Assembly: GCF_018333375.1 (NCBI RefSeq)
Contig: NZ_BORW01000009.1
Span: 1 to 64,000 of the forward strand
From: Paenibacillus cookii
GTDB lineage: Bacteria > Bacillota > Bacilli > Paenibacillales > Paenibacillaceae
Direction: 5' to 3'
Length of the DNA: 64,000 nt
The notes under the pieces are model-generated. The model was not told where the DNA came from. It saw only the letters and a program-made list of their open reading frames with translations, and ran no database searches. Numbering within the stretch: position 1 is the first letter of the stretch; each line of letters opens with the position of its first letter. A program made the translations under genes and the position numbers. Shown piece after piece: positions 1-8,136 of this stretch.

Positions 1-122
1 GGAAAGACCACCCCAAAAGTCAAATTTTCTCTTGCGAACATGGGTAATTCCTACATTTTTACATTTCCTTACCCTATTGTTCCGACGTTTTGCCTTGATC
101 TTATGGGCTTTCGAAATTTAGG

Positions 123-878
123 ATGAACTTTCTTATGAAAAAGGGCAGCCTTTATTTGAAATACAACGGGAATTTGTTAATCCACGGCTGTATTCCCATG
201 GACGAAGAAGGCAACATGGAAGAAATGCAGATTGAAGACAAGCGGTATTCGGGCCGTCAGCTGCTCGACGTTTTTGAATATTATTTACGTTACGCCTATG
301 CGCATCCGGAGGAAACCGATGATCTGGCTACGGATATGGCATGGTACCTCTGGACAGGGGAATGTTCTTCGCTTTTTGGAAAGCGGGAAATGACCACCTT
401 TGAAAGGTATTTTATCCAAGATAAAGAAACCCATAAGGAGCGAAAGAACCCTTACTACCATCTGCGCGAACATGAGGAGATCTGCCGGAAGATCCTGCTG
501 GAGTTTGGTTTGAATCCGGATCACGGGCACATCATTAACGGCCACACGCCGGTTCGAGAAATCCGCGGAGAGAACCCGGTTAAAGCGGGCGGGAAAATGG
601 TCGTCATCGACGGCGGTTTTTCCAAAGCCTATCAGTCCAAAACGGGCATTGCCGGATATACCTTGCTGTACAATTCCTTTGGCATGCAGCTTGTCGCCCA
701 TCAGAAATTCAAATCCAGGGAAGACGTGTTATGCAACGGAACGGACGTCCTGTCTGTAAAAAGGCTGGTGGACAAGGAGCTGGAGCGGAAGCTGGTCCGG
801 GAAACCAATGTCGGGGAGAAGCTGCAGCAGAAAATCTCCAATTTAAAGAAGCTGTTGGATTATCGCTACATCAAATAA
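123..878 (+). pseudogene. fbp: class III fructose-1,6-bisphosphatase, C-terminal fragment
   Basis: The 251 residues match the C-terminal part of Firmicute class III fructose-1,6-bisphosphatase (about 640-670 residues), a gluconeogenic metallophosphatase. Family landmarks are clear: [25 protein letters not shown], the metal-site motif GHIINGHTP and [11 protein letters not shown]. The N-terminal 60 percent, including the first metallophosphatase motifs, is absent. The 122 bases upstream carry stops in this frame and none of the three forward frames resembles the missing part, so this is a real truncation and not a window-edge effect. No proper ribosome binding site precedes the first ATG. An intact class II enzyme (GlpX) lies at 34222-35196 and could cover the reaction. 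The alternative, a short functional phosphatase, is unlikely without the missing metal ligands. Confidence 0.85.
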
Positions 879-879
879 A

Positions 880-902
880 GTCGCTATTTTAGCGGCTTTT
901 TT
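880..902 (+). terminator. rho-independent terminator after the fbp fragment
   Basis: A six-pair stem (GTCGCT/AGCGGC, one G-U pair) is followed by six T residues. It starts two bases after the fbp stop codon. Confidence 0.7.
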
Positions 903-1041
903 GTTCTATCGCTTGTTTTATCGGGGCATGAAGCTAACGGACAGGATTTATTCGACAATAAAGAGGATATTTTGAGGATCCTACAGAATCTCTATATTGG
1001 CAAATCAAGGTTAACAGGGTTAAATCCATCGGAGGGCAAGT

Positions 1042-1479
1042 ATGGAGACAATTAGGAAATGCACACTGGATGACGTGCCTCAAATCGCTGAATTGTCCCG
1101 GTTATGGGCGGATGAGGCTGTTACGTTTGCATATCCGGCATCGAATGCTGAAAAGATTTCCAAGCGCTTAGGAGATTACTTTTGGGTTGCCGAACGGAAG
1201 GACCGGATCGTCGGATATACGCACGGGGTTATTCAAACTTCCCAATATCCTATATTCCCTTTAAACTCCCGATTTCTGGAGATTTACGAAGTTTATGTTC
1301 ACCCGGATTACAGGGGAGATCGGATCGGGTCTCAATTGGTCGACCGCATGATTGCTGAAGCTGAATCAAACGGCATAACTCATGCGTTTGTAGGTTCATC
1401 GAACCTGGATTGGCAACGTACCGTCGGTTTTTATGAGCGGCACGGATTCAAAATGTGGTATGTACAAATGTATCGCTAA
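1042..1479 (+). CDS. GNAT-family N-acetyltransferase
   Basis: A 145-residue single-domain GNAT protein that would transfer an acyl group from acetyl-CoA to an amine; the substrate is unknown. The N-terminus (METIRKCTLDDVPQIAEL) is the usual first strand and helix. The acetyl-CoA pyrophosphate loop is seen as VHPDYRGDRIGSQLV at about residues 91-105, and the C-terminal GFYERHGFK motif is present. GGAGGGC lies about 8 bases before the ATG. It is monocistronic, between the fbp terminator and a terminator at 1542. It looks intact and ordinary. Confidence 0.85.
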   Translation: METIRKCTLDDVPQIAELSRLWADEAVTFAYPASNAEKISKRLGDYFWVAERKDRIVGYTHGVIQTSQYPIFPLNSRFLEIYEVYVHPDYRGDRIGSQLVDRMIAEAESNGITHAFVGSSNLDWQRTVGFYERHGFKMWYVQMYR

Positions 1480-1541
1480 ACATATTTTTTAGGCGGCTTT
1501 TATTGAATCTTACAGGATATGCAGGTCATAAATCCATTTTT

Positions 1542-1570
1542 GCGGATACCTGACGGTGTCCGCTTTTATT
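1542..1570 (+). terminator. terminator after the GNAT gene
   Basis: GCGGATACC and GGTGTCCGC form a nine-pair stem with one wobble, followed by a T-rich run. Confidence 0.7.
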
Positions 1571-1644
1571 TTCGTGAGAAACCGCATCTCTATGGATGTT
1601 TACCTGTGCTGATCCTCCAATTTTTCTGAAGGTAGGCAAACGAT

Positions 1645-2376
1645 ATGAGGAAATTATTAAAGAATGCCAGCATGGTTATAATTGGAATTTCTATATTCAG
1701 TTTAATAGGATGCAGCCATTCCGGTGAAACAACAGCTAAACTCATTGAGAAAGAGTTGTCCGAAAAATATAGTGAATCCTTTAAAGTAAAATATTTAGGG
1801 GAACGATGGGGTACAACAAGCAATGATACAGTAACGACATACGTGAAGGCATTGGATTCTGGCATCATGTTTACTGCCCTGATGGATCCATCGGAAAATA
1901 TCGTCGAAAATTACCCTGAAATGCTTTTAATGCATAAATTTGCATCCGTTTTTAATCAAGCGATTGTTGATCAAGAGCTAGATGCCTCTTCGTGGATAAG
2001 AATTCATCCGAAACAGCCTGTTGAAATCACGAAAGAAACGACCATTGAGCAGTATCTTGAACAATCGGAAGCCGAGTATATTCATGTTGAAATTGTCATG
2101 AAAAGTGATGAAAGTATTACAGCAGAGAAATTAAAAACAATCGTTCAACAAGCCTACGAAGAGTTTAAGGGTCCTTCTGTTTCAGCAACGTATTGGATAT
2201 TTAAAGATGATGAATACCAAAAGGTAAATGAAATGTTGAAAAAAGTTGCAAATATAGATCCTTCTTCCTTAGAGAGTTATGAATATGATACGGAAGTCTT
2301 CGTTGAGTTAACGGAAAATGGTTTTGTAGATTCGGATGAAGATATTCAAACGAGGCTGAAAGGAGGGAGGAAGTAA
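1645..2376 (+). CDS. predicted lipoprotein of unknown function
   Basis: A 243-residue protein with a lipoprotein signal: a basic N-terminus (MRKLLK), a hydrophobic stretch, and a lipobox LIGC with the lipidated Cys near residue 23. It should be anchored to the outer face of the membrane. The mature part is acidic, alternates predicted helix and strand, and shows no enzyme motif I recognise. The low GC of this gene compared with its neighbours hints at a different origin. GAAGGTAGG precedes the ATG. I cannot name the family. Confidence 0.7.
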   Translation: MRKLLKNASMVIIGISIFSLIGCSHSGETTAKLIEKELSEKYSESFKVKYLGERWGTTSNDTVTTYVKALDSGIMFTALMDPSENIVENYPEMLLMHKFASVFNQAIVDQELDASSWIRIHPKQPVEITKETTIEQYLEQSEAEYIHVEIVMKSDESITAEKLKTIVQQAYEEFKGPSVSATYWIFKDDEYQKVNEMLKKVANIDPSSLESYEYDTEVFVELTENGFVDSDEDIQTRLKGGRK

Positions 2377-2464
2377 GCTTATCACTGGTAAAACAGTATT
2401 TTACGGGGTAAAATCGATCGAATAGGCGGGGCTTTAAATAGATTTTGAATAAGGAGGGGTATGA

Positions 2465-3544
2465 TTGATCGTCCTGAAAGATATCGGGAGATTCGAGGAG
2501 CTGCCGGAAATCGCGATGCATATTTACCAAGGAAACATTCCGGCTTTAGATGCGGCAATCGCAGCAGGCTGGGATATTGAGGAGGGAATCGTACTTAGTA
2601 AGCATATTACGCTAAGTCCGTTAGATCTGGCGCTCATATCGCAGCAAAGGGAGGTTATCAAGCTGCTGGTAGAGCACGGCGTCAACCTGAATGTGCATCA
2701 TCATCCAGCTTTTTTGACGGCCGTTCGCTATTGCGGGGAGGACATCGTCCGTTACATTGCAGCGCAAGGAGCCGAAATGGACAAGCTCGATCAAACGGGG
2801 GCGGGCGCGTATTCACAGGCTTACTATGGCAACAAAAAAAATATTCCGCTCATTCATGTGCTGGGGTTAGATATCAAGCTGCATGGCGGTGCCCTCATGA
2901 GGCAAGCCGCCTCGGACCATGACCTGAAAACAATCAAGTATTTGCTCGATCAGGGGGTGGACATCAATTATAACCAACCGGATATGGTCTATCCTTATCA
3001 GGCGACTCCGTTAACCGTGGCTGCTCGGACGGGGAATATGGCCATGGTCAAATTTTTGGTTGAACACGGCGCGGACGTTACTCTGGCGGAAACAAACGGC
3101 GAGCGGCCGTATACGATTGCCATCAGCAATAAGAATACGGTCATGGCTGATTATTTGAAATCGCTGGAACCGGCTGATTTTCATCATGCGGAGAACAAGA
3201 AATACGAGCTTAAAAAATATAAATTACCCGGTGAACTGCTCAGCTTTCTTACGGGAGACCAGCTGCGCCTTGAGCTGGCGCAAAACGAATATGAAATCGG
3301 GCATATCGATTTTTTCACCTTGACCGATACGATAGAGATGAAAGTCGGCAGGCAAAAGCTGCTGCGTCTTTCCGCCGATATCGACAATTACTCTGACCTG
3401 CAGTTGGTTTGGAACCCGAAAAATAAAGGCCGGATCGGCTGTTATGACGTGGAGCATCAGACTTATGCGGACTTATGCAGCTTTACGGAATTCCTCGCGC
3501 AGCCCGAACTGCACCTCGTGAAGTTTCTGGAGGGAGAGTTGTAA
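2465..3544 (+). CDS. ankyrin-repeat protein with unidentified C-terminal domain
   Basis: 359 residues. The start is TTG at 2465: AAGGAGGGG lies about 6 bases upstream, while the nearby ATG at 2461 is in another frame and too close. Ankyrin repeats are visible at about residues 45-75 (LSPLDLALISQQREVIKLLVEHGVNLN), 140-170 (LKTIKYLLDQGVDIN) and 180-210 (TPLTVAARTGNMAMVKFLVEHGADV, split here by family logic). Residues from about 245 form a separate acidic alpha/beta domain that reminds me of SMI1/KNR4 (SUKH) immunity-type domains, but this is a weak resemblance. No toxin gene is adjacent. A protein-binding role is the safe call. Confidence 0.7.
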   Translation: MIVLKDIGRFEELPEIAMHIYQGNIPALDAAIAAGWDIEEGIVLSKHITLSPLDLALISQQREVIKLLVEHGVNLNVHHHPAFLTAVRYCGEDIVRYIAAQGAEMDKLDQTGAGAYSQAYYGNKKNIPLIHVLGLDIKLHGGALMRQAASDHDLKTIKYLLDQGVDINYNQPDMVYPYQATPLTVAARTGNMAMVKFLVEHGADVTLAETNGERPYTIAISNKNTVMADYLKSLEPADFHHAENKKYELKKYKLPGELLSFLTGDQLRLELAQNEYEIGHIDFFTLTDTIEMKVGRQKLLRLSADIDNYSDLQLVWNPKNKGRIGCYDVEHQTYADLCSFTEFLAQPELHLVKFLEGEL

Positions 3545-3690
3545 AACGTTGCTTCAAGAGGGTTACAATTATCCTTTTGATTTTGGATCACTTTACATAT
3601 TCGCCTTCGGGCAGTATATCCTGAAGATTAGACAAAGCGCCTTCATGCACCTTATAGTAGGGATATCATCGGACAGAGGGGTAGAGAACT

Positions 3691-4698
3691 GTGGGGAAAG
3701 CGACAATCGGGGATGTGGCGGCGCGCGCCGGCGTGTCCAAAAGCACCGTATCCCAATATCTAAACAAAAGATACCAGCATATGGGCCAGGAGACGCGGAC
3801 CAAGATCGAAGAAGCGATTGAGGCCCTCGATTACCGGCCCAACGTTCTTGCCCGGGGGCTGAAGCAGAAGCGGACCGGTTCGGTCGGCGTCATCGTTGCC
3901 AACATTATGCACCGGCTTTCTACGGAAATATGCCGGGGCATCGAGGACTATTGCCAGGAGCAGAACATCAGCGTCATTCTGTGTAACAGTGACGAGGACG
4001 GCGAGAAGGAGAAGAAATATACCGAAATGCTCCAGGCCAAGCAGGTCGACGGTATCATTCTCCTGCCTACGGGCAAAAACGGGCCATTGTATGAAAGCCT
4101 CGCCGAGCAGGGGTATCCGATCCTCTTCATGGACCGTCGCGTAAACAACGTCAAGGCGGATACGATTGTGGTCGATAACAGAAAGGCGGTCACCCGGGCA
4201 GTGGAGCATCTGGCGTCGCTCGGCCATCGGAGCATCGTCTTGGCTACGGGACCGCTGACGATCAGCACGCGAACCGAGCGTACGGAGGGGTTCCGCGCAG
4301 CTATGCGTGAGCTCGGTCTGGATGACGGGAGTGGTAACATCATCAATGCGGAGATCTCCTCGCTTAAAGACCGGCTTGGCAAACGCTTTGAGGAACCGGA
4401 GGCGCCGACGGCACTCATTGCGGGGAACGATCTGGTGCTGCTCGAAGCGCTTGCTTTTGTTAAGGAGCAGGGGCTGCGTGTGCCAGCGGATTTGGCGCTG
4501 GTCGCATTCGACAACATTCCGTTCGCCCACCTGTTGACGCCGACGCTAACGACGATCAACCAGCCTTCCCTGGAGATGGGCAGAAAAGCGGCCGAGCGCC
4601 TGATTACCCGCATCCGGTCGGAAGAGGCGCCGGAGGCGGCCGAGTTTGTCTTTGAATGCGAGCTTGTTGTGCGCGAATCATCCGGCCAGGCCCGTTGA
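3691..4698 (+). CDS. LacI-family repressor of the adjacent sugar-acid operon (KdgR/PtxS type)
   Basis: A 335-residue LacI/GalR repressor. The helix-turn-helix at the N-terminus (IGDVAARAGVSKSTVSQYL, residues about 6-24) is followed by a periplasmic-binding-protein-like sensor domain (VGVIVANI from about 50 onward, VDGIILLPTG, VAFDNIPFAH). It starts at GTG with AGAGGGGTAG upstream. In sequence it is close to what I recall of Bacillus KdgR, and in gene order it takes the place of PtxS, the 2-ketogluconate regulator of pseudomonads. It ends in a terminator, so it is transcribed apart from the operon it precedes. Two overlapping palindromes at 4898-4927 are the likely binding site, with a 2-keto sugar acid or its phosphate as inferred inducer. 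Confidence 0.85.
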   Translation: MGKATIGDVAARAGVSKSTVSQYLNKRYQHMGQETRTKIEEAIEALDYRPNVLARGLKQKRTGSVGVIVANIMHRLSTEICRGIEDYCQEQNISVILCNSDEDGEKEKKYTEMLQAKQVDGIILLPTGKNGPLYESLAEQGYPILFMDRRVNNVKADTIVVDNRKAVTRAVEHLASLGHRSIVLATGPLTISTRTERTEGFRAAMRELGLDDGSGNIINAEISSLKDRLGKRFEEPEAPTALIAGNDLVLLEALAFVKEQGLRVPADLALVAFDNIPFAHLLTPTLTTINQPSLEMGRKAAERLITRIRSEEAPEAAEFVFECELVVRESSGQAR

Positions 4699-4730
4699 AG
4701 GTGCTGCCGAGGTCATCATACACTTTAAAC

Positions 4731-4768
4731 AAAACCAGCTTTGGGTCCGGGACCGGGAGCTGGTTTTT
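4731..4768 (+). terminator. terminator after the LacI gene
   Basis: AAAACCAGCT pairs with AGCTGGTTTT around a 17-base loop that is itself partly paired, and the stem ends in a T run. Confidence 0.75.
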
Positions 4769-4853
4769 GTCGTAGTTTATCCGATATGGGAGAAGTCTCC
4801 ATGTTTGAAGGCTATGCTTTTTCAGAATCATGACAGCGCTTAAATGTAAGGGG

Positions 4854-4882
4854 TTGCAAATTAATAAATCCAGGTTTATAAT
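4854..4882 (+). promoter_or_regulatory. sigma-A promoter of the sugar-acid operon
   Basis: TTGCAA (4854-4859) and a perfect TATAAT (4877-4882) are separated by 17 bases. The predicted start lies just before the double operator. Confidence 0.85.
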
Positions 4883-4897
4883 GAACCCATGAGTTCA

Positions 4898-4927
4898 AGT
4901 AAATCGGTTTACTAAATCGGTTTACTT
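4898..4927 (+). promoter_or_regulatory. two overlapping LacI-type operators
   Basis: AGTAAATCGGTTTACT (4898-4913) is a near-perfect palindrome, and CTAAATCGGTTTACTT (4912-4927) repeats it 14 bases later and overlaps it by two. The core AAATCGGTTT has the central CG of LacI-family sites and resembles the PtxS site TGAAACCGGTTTCA as I remember it. The position just downstream of the -10 box suits repression. Confidence 0.75.
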
Positions 4928-4986
4928 CAAGAGGCGTTATTTCTGGTATCCTGATTATCCGATGTAGCATGAAGGAGGATGACTAT

Positions 4987-5835
4987 ATGAAGGCAGTTTT
5001 TGTGCCGACCTCTGTATTTGGCAATACTCCCGGTCTGCAGCATGAATGGACGCAGACGGTTCGCGCCGCCGGAGCAGACGGCATTGAAATAAGACGGGAA
5101 TTGTTCCCCCCGGGGAAGCTGCCGCTTGCCGAATGCCGCGAAGCCAACCGGAACAGTGGGTTGCGCTGCATATATTCCGTTCCGCTGGAGCTGTGGGACG
5201 AAGCCGGAAGGCTGAATGAAACGAAGCTGTCGGGGGTTCTGGAAGAGGCGGGAATTTTAAGGCCGGAGATGCTGAAGGTGTCGCTTGGGCATTTCATGGC
5301 AGCGGACTGGGCCGATCCAGGAGAAGAAGCGATTGAAGCATCTGGAGTCCGGAAGTCTTCGGAAGTCCATGCAAGCCGGAACAGCGGCGAGTGTCTGACC
5401 CGTCTGGGCGAACTGCTTGATCAATACAGGGCTTTGCATGGGCCGTTGACCCTGCTGATCGAGAATGACCAAACGCCGCATGGAGGCAACGCCGGAAATT
5501 TGAAAGCGTTCTTTCAGGCGGTGGAGCGTTCGGGCCTTGGCGGAGTAGCCATGACGTTCGATACCGGCAATTGGTTGTATGCCGGAGAAGAGCCCGTGAA
5601 GGCGGCGCTGGAGTTGGCTCCTTACACCAGCTACATTCACTGCAAACATGTCGTATATTCGGAAGACAATGCTTTGCAAACGCTTCCTATCCCCGAGGAA
5701 GAAGACGCAAGCTGGCGAGAGCTGTTGGCTCATTTGCCGGAACATGCGCCCCGGGCGATTGAGTTTACGCTTCCCGGACCGGAGAGTCTGTCAGGATATC
5801 TGAAGATGCTCCGGCAAGCGCCAGGCATGCCGTGA
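4987..5835 (+). CDS. sugar phosphate isomerase/epimerase, TIM barrel (KguE-like)
   Basis: A 282-residue xylose-isomerase-like TIM-barrel protein (AP endonuclease 2 superfamily). An upstream in-frame ATG at 4969 overlaps the ribosome binding site AAGGAGG (4972-4978), so the ATG at 4987 is the start. Metal-site features include LLIENDQTPHGG (Glu, about residue 160), MTFDTGNW (Asp, about 190) and YIHCKHV (about 217). It is the first gene of a five-gene operon. The same position in pseudomonad 2-ketogluconate operons holds KguE, whose exact reaction is poorly defined. I infer an isomerase or epimerase acting on a keto sugar acid or its 6-phosphate; the sequence does not fix the substrate. Confidence 0.75.
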   Translation: MKAVFVPTSVFGNTPGLQHEWTQTVRAAGADGIEIRRELFPPGKLPLAECREANRNSGLRCIYSVPLELWDEAGRLNETKLSGVLEEAGILRPEMLKVSLGHFMAADWADPGEEAIEASGVRKSSEVHASRNSGECLTRLGELLDQYRALHGPLTLLIENDQTPHGGNAGNLKAFFQAVERSGLGGVAMTFDTGNWLYAGEEPVKAALELAPYTSYIHCKHVVYSEDNALQTLPIPEEEDASWRELLAHLPEHAPRAIEFTLPGPESLSGYLKMLRQAPGMP

Positions 5836-5875
5836 AAAGGACGAAAACGGACAGATTGAAGGAGGCATGGCAACC

Positions 5876-6838
5876 ATGTTGAAAGATTCGGTAACTTTTG
5901 GAGAGGCTATGGTTATGTTCGTAGCAGGCAGACCCGGCGCATTGAAGGACATTGACACCTTCAGCCGCCGTCTAGCCGGGGCGGAGGTCAATGTGGCCGT
6001 CGGCCTTTCGAGACTTGGACTAACTTCCGGGTGGATCAGCCGGTTGGGCGAGGATGCGTTCGGCGATTATATCGTGGAATATCTTGCTAGGGAGAAGGTG
6101 GACATCGACGGTATTACCCATGATTCCCGCTATCCAACCGGGTTCCAGCTGAAGTCGATGGTGCTGGAGGGAGATCCGCAGGTGCAATATTTCCGCAAAG
6201 GTTCCGCCGCAAGCACGCTTGGTGAGGCCGATGTGGACTCCGGCTATCTGACCGGCTTCCGGCATCTGCACATGACCGGCATTCCGCCGGCGCTGACGAA
6301 GAGCACCCGCGCATTCGCTTATGCGGCGCTGGAGACGATGAAGGGTGCGGGACGGACCGTTTCTTTCGACCCCAATCTGCGCCCCTCCCTCTGGTCTTCG
6401 AAAGAGGAGATGAGGGAGGTCATCAACGACCTGGCCTGCCGGGCGGACTGGGTGCTGCCGGGGATCGAAGAAGGGGAATTTCTGACCGGCTCCAGGGACC
6501 CGAAGAAGATCGCCGAATTTTATCTGAACCGGGGCGTTTCGCTTGTTGCCGTCAAGCTGGGGCCGGAAGGAGCCTATTTCCGCACCCCGTATGAAGAGGG
6601 AACGGTTCCGGGCTTTGAGGTGAAGAAGGTTGTGGATACGGTCGGGGCTGGGGATGGCTTTGCCACAGGCTTGATCGGGGGACTTCTGAGGGGGTTAAGC
6701 ATCACCGAAGCGGTGCGGCAGGGAAATGCAATCGGCTCGATTGCAGTGCAGTCCGTTGGAGATCACGACGGATACCCGACGATGGAAGAGCTAAAGGCAT
6801 ATCTTCACTATCATCTGACAGGAGTGAGAACGAGATGA
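5876..6838 (+). CDS. PfkB-family sugar-acid kinase (2-ketogluconate or KDG kinase)
   Basis: A 320-residue ribokinase/PfkB kinase in the 2-dehydro-3-deoxygluconokinase and KguK branch. The N-terminal signature GEAMVMFVAG and AGAEVNVAVGLSRLG, the FDPNLRPSLW substrate strand (about 163) and the ATP/anion-hole motif DTVGAGDGFATG (about 255, catalytic Asp) are all present. AAGGAGG at 5859-5865 sits one base before an ATG at 5867 but ten bases before the ATG at 5876, so the latter is chosen. The stop overlaps the next start as ATGA, implying translational coupling. With no KDPG aldolase in the operon, phosphorylation of 2-ketogluconate at C6 fits better than KDG, but this is inference. Confidence 0.8.
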   Translation: MLKDSVTFGEAMVMFVAGRPGALKDIDTFSRRLAGAEVNVAVGLSRLGLTSGWISRLGEDAFGDYIVEYLAREKVDIDGITHDSRYPTGFQLKSMVLEGDPQVQYFRKGSAASTLGEADVDSGYLTGFRHLHMTGIPPALTKSTRAFAYAALETMKGAGRTVSFDPNLRPSLWSSKEEMREVINDLACRADWVLPGIEEGEFLTGSRDPKKIAEFYLNRGVSLVAVKLGPEGAYFRTPYEEGTVPGFEVKKVVDTVGAGDGFATGLIGGLLRGLSITEAVRQGNAIGSIAVQSVGDHDGYPTMEELKAYLHYHLTGVRTR

Positions 6839-8136
6839 ACAACTTGAACAAAGGCAGCTTCGTCGCTTCACGCTGGCTGCGTCTGATGCCGATCGTCTTT
6901 GTAACGTACAGTCTAGCCTACCTGGACCGGGCGAACTACAGCTTCGGCGCGGCTGCCGGCATGGCCAAGGATTTGCAGATTTCGGCGGGAATGTCTTCGC
7001 TGCTTGGCGCGCTCTTTTTCCTGGGGTACTTCTTCTTCCAGGTACCGGGTGCCCATTATGCCGAGAACAAAAGTGCCAAGAAGCTCGTATTCGGTTCACT
7101 GATTTTATGGGGGCTGCTGGCGGGAGCTACCGGTATCGTCCATAATGTTCATATTCTCATCATCATCCGTTTCTGTCTCGGCGTGGTTGAAAGTGCGGTT
7201 ATGCCTGCGATGCTGGTCTTTCTGAGCCACTGGTTCACGAAAAAAGAGCGCTCACGCGCCAACACCTTTCTCATCCTCGGCAATCCTGCAACCGTGCTGT
7301 GGATGTCCATCGTCTCGGGTTATCTCGTATCCGCCGTCGGCTGGAGATGGATGTTTATAATTGAAGGTCTGCCTCCGATTATTTGGGCGTTCTTCTGGTG
7401 GAAGTTCGTGAACGACAAACCCGCTGAAGCGAACTGGTTGACTGCAGAGGAGAAAAAGGAACTTGAGAGCACCCTGAATGAAGAGCAGAAGGGACTGAAG
7501 CCCGTTAAGAACTACGGCGAGGCGTTCCGGTCGCCGCTTGTCATCCGGCTGTGCCTGCAGTATTTTTTCTGGAGCATTGGCGTCTACGGCTTCGTCATGT
7601 GGCTTCCTTCGATTATCAAGGCTGCTCCTGACATGAGCATGGTCGCTACCGGGTGGCTGAGCTCCATCCCTTATGTGCTCGCGGTCATTGGGATGCTGGT
7701 CGCGTCCTATTTCTCGGATAAAACGGAGAACCGGAAAGCTTTTGTCTGGCCGTTCCTGATTGTAGGTGCGGTCGCCTTCTACGCCTCTTATTTGCTGGGA
7801 GCGGATCATTTTTGGATTTCATTTATTCTGCTGGTCATCGCCGGCGCCGCGATGTATGCCCCTTACGGACCGTTCTTCGCCATCATGCCTGAAATTTTGC
7901 CCCGGAACGTCTCGGGCGGCGCCATGGCGCTGATTAACAGTATGGGGGCGCTCGGTTCTTTTGCCGGATCATACATCGTCGGCTACCTGAACAGTTTCAC
8001 TGGAAGCTTCGGCGCCTCCTATATTTTTATGGCCGGCTCGCTGCTTCTGTCCGCAATTCTGACTTTAACCGTGGGCAGATCTCGTAAAACGGCGGAATCA
8101 TCACCAGAGGGAAAGCTTGAGGTGTCGACAAGATGA
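6835..8136 (+). CDS. MFS transporter, anion:cation symporter family (sugar acid uptake, KguT-like)
   Basis: A 433-residue, twelve-helix major facilitator protein. The N-terminal YLDRANYSFG and the FLGYFFFQVPG and RFCLGVVESAVMPA stretches are typical of the ACS family, which imports gluconate-, glucarate-, galactonate- and hexuronate-like anions with protons. A central cytoplasmic loop (about residues 195-225) is charged. It is coupled by ATGA overlaps to the kinase upstream and to the synthase downstream. The context suggests it brings in the sugar acid that the kinase phosphorylates. Pseudomonad KguT holds the same place in the order. Confidence 0.85.
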   Translation: MNNLNKGSFVASRWLRLMPIVFVTYSLAYLDRANYSFGAAAGMAKDLQISAGMSSLLGALFFLGYFFFQVPGAHYAENKSAKKLVFGSLILWGLLAGATGIVHNVHILIIIRFCLGVVESAVMPAMLVFLSHWFTKKERSRANTFLILGNPATVLWMSIVSGYLVSAVGWRWMFIIEGLPPIIWAFFWWKFVNDKPAEANWLTAEEKKELESTLNEEQKGLKPVKNYGEAFRSPLVIRLCLQYFFWSIGVYGFVMWLPSIIKAAPDMSMVATGWLSSIPYVLAVIGMLVASYFSDKTENRKAFVWPFLIVGAVAFYASYLLGADHFWISFILLVIAGAAMYAPYGPFFAIMPEILPRNVSGGAMALINSMGALGSFAGSYIVGYLNSFTGSFGASYIFMAGSLLLSAILTLTVGRSRKTAESSPEGKLEVSTR

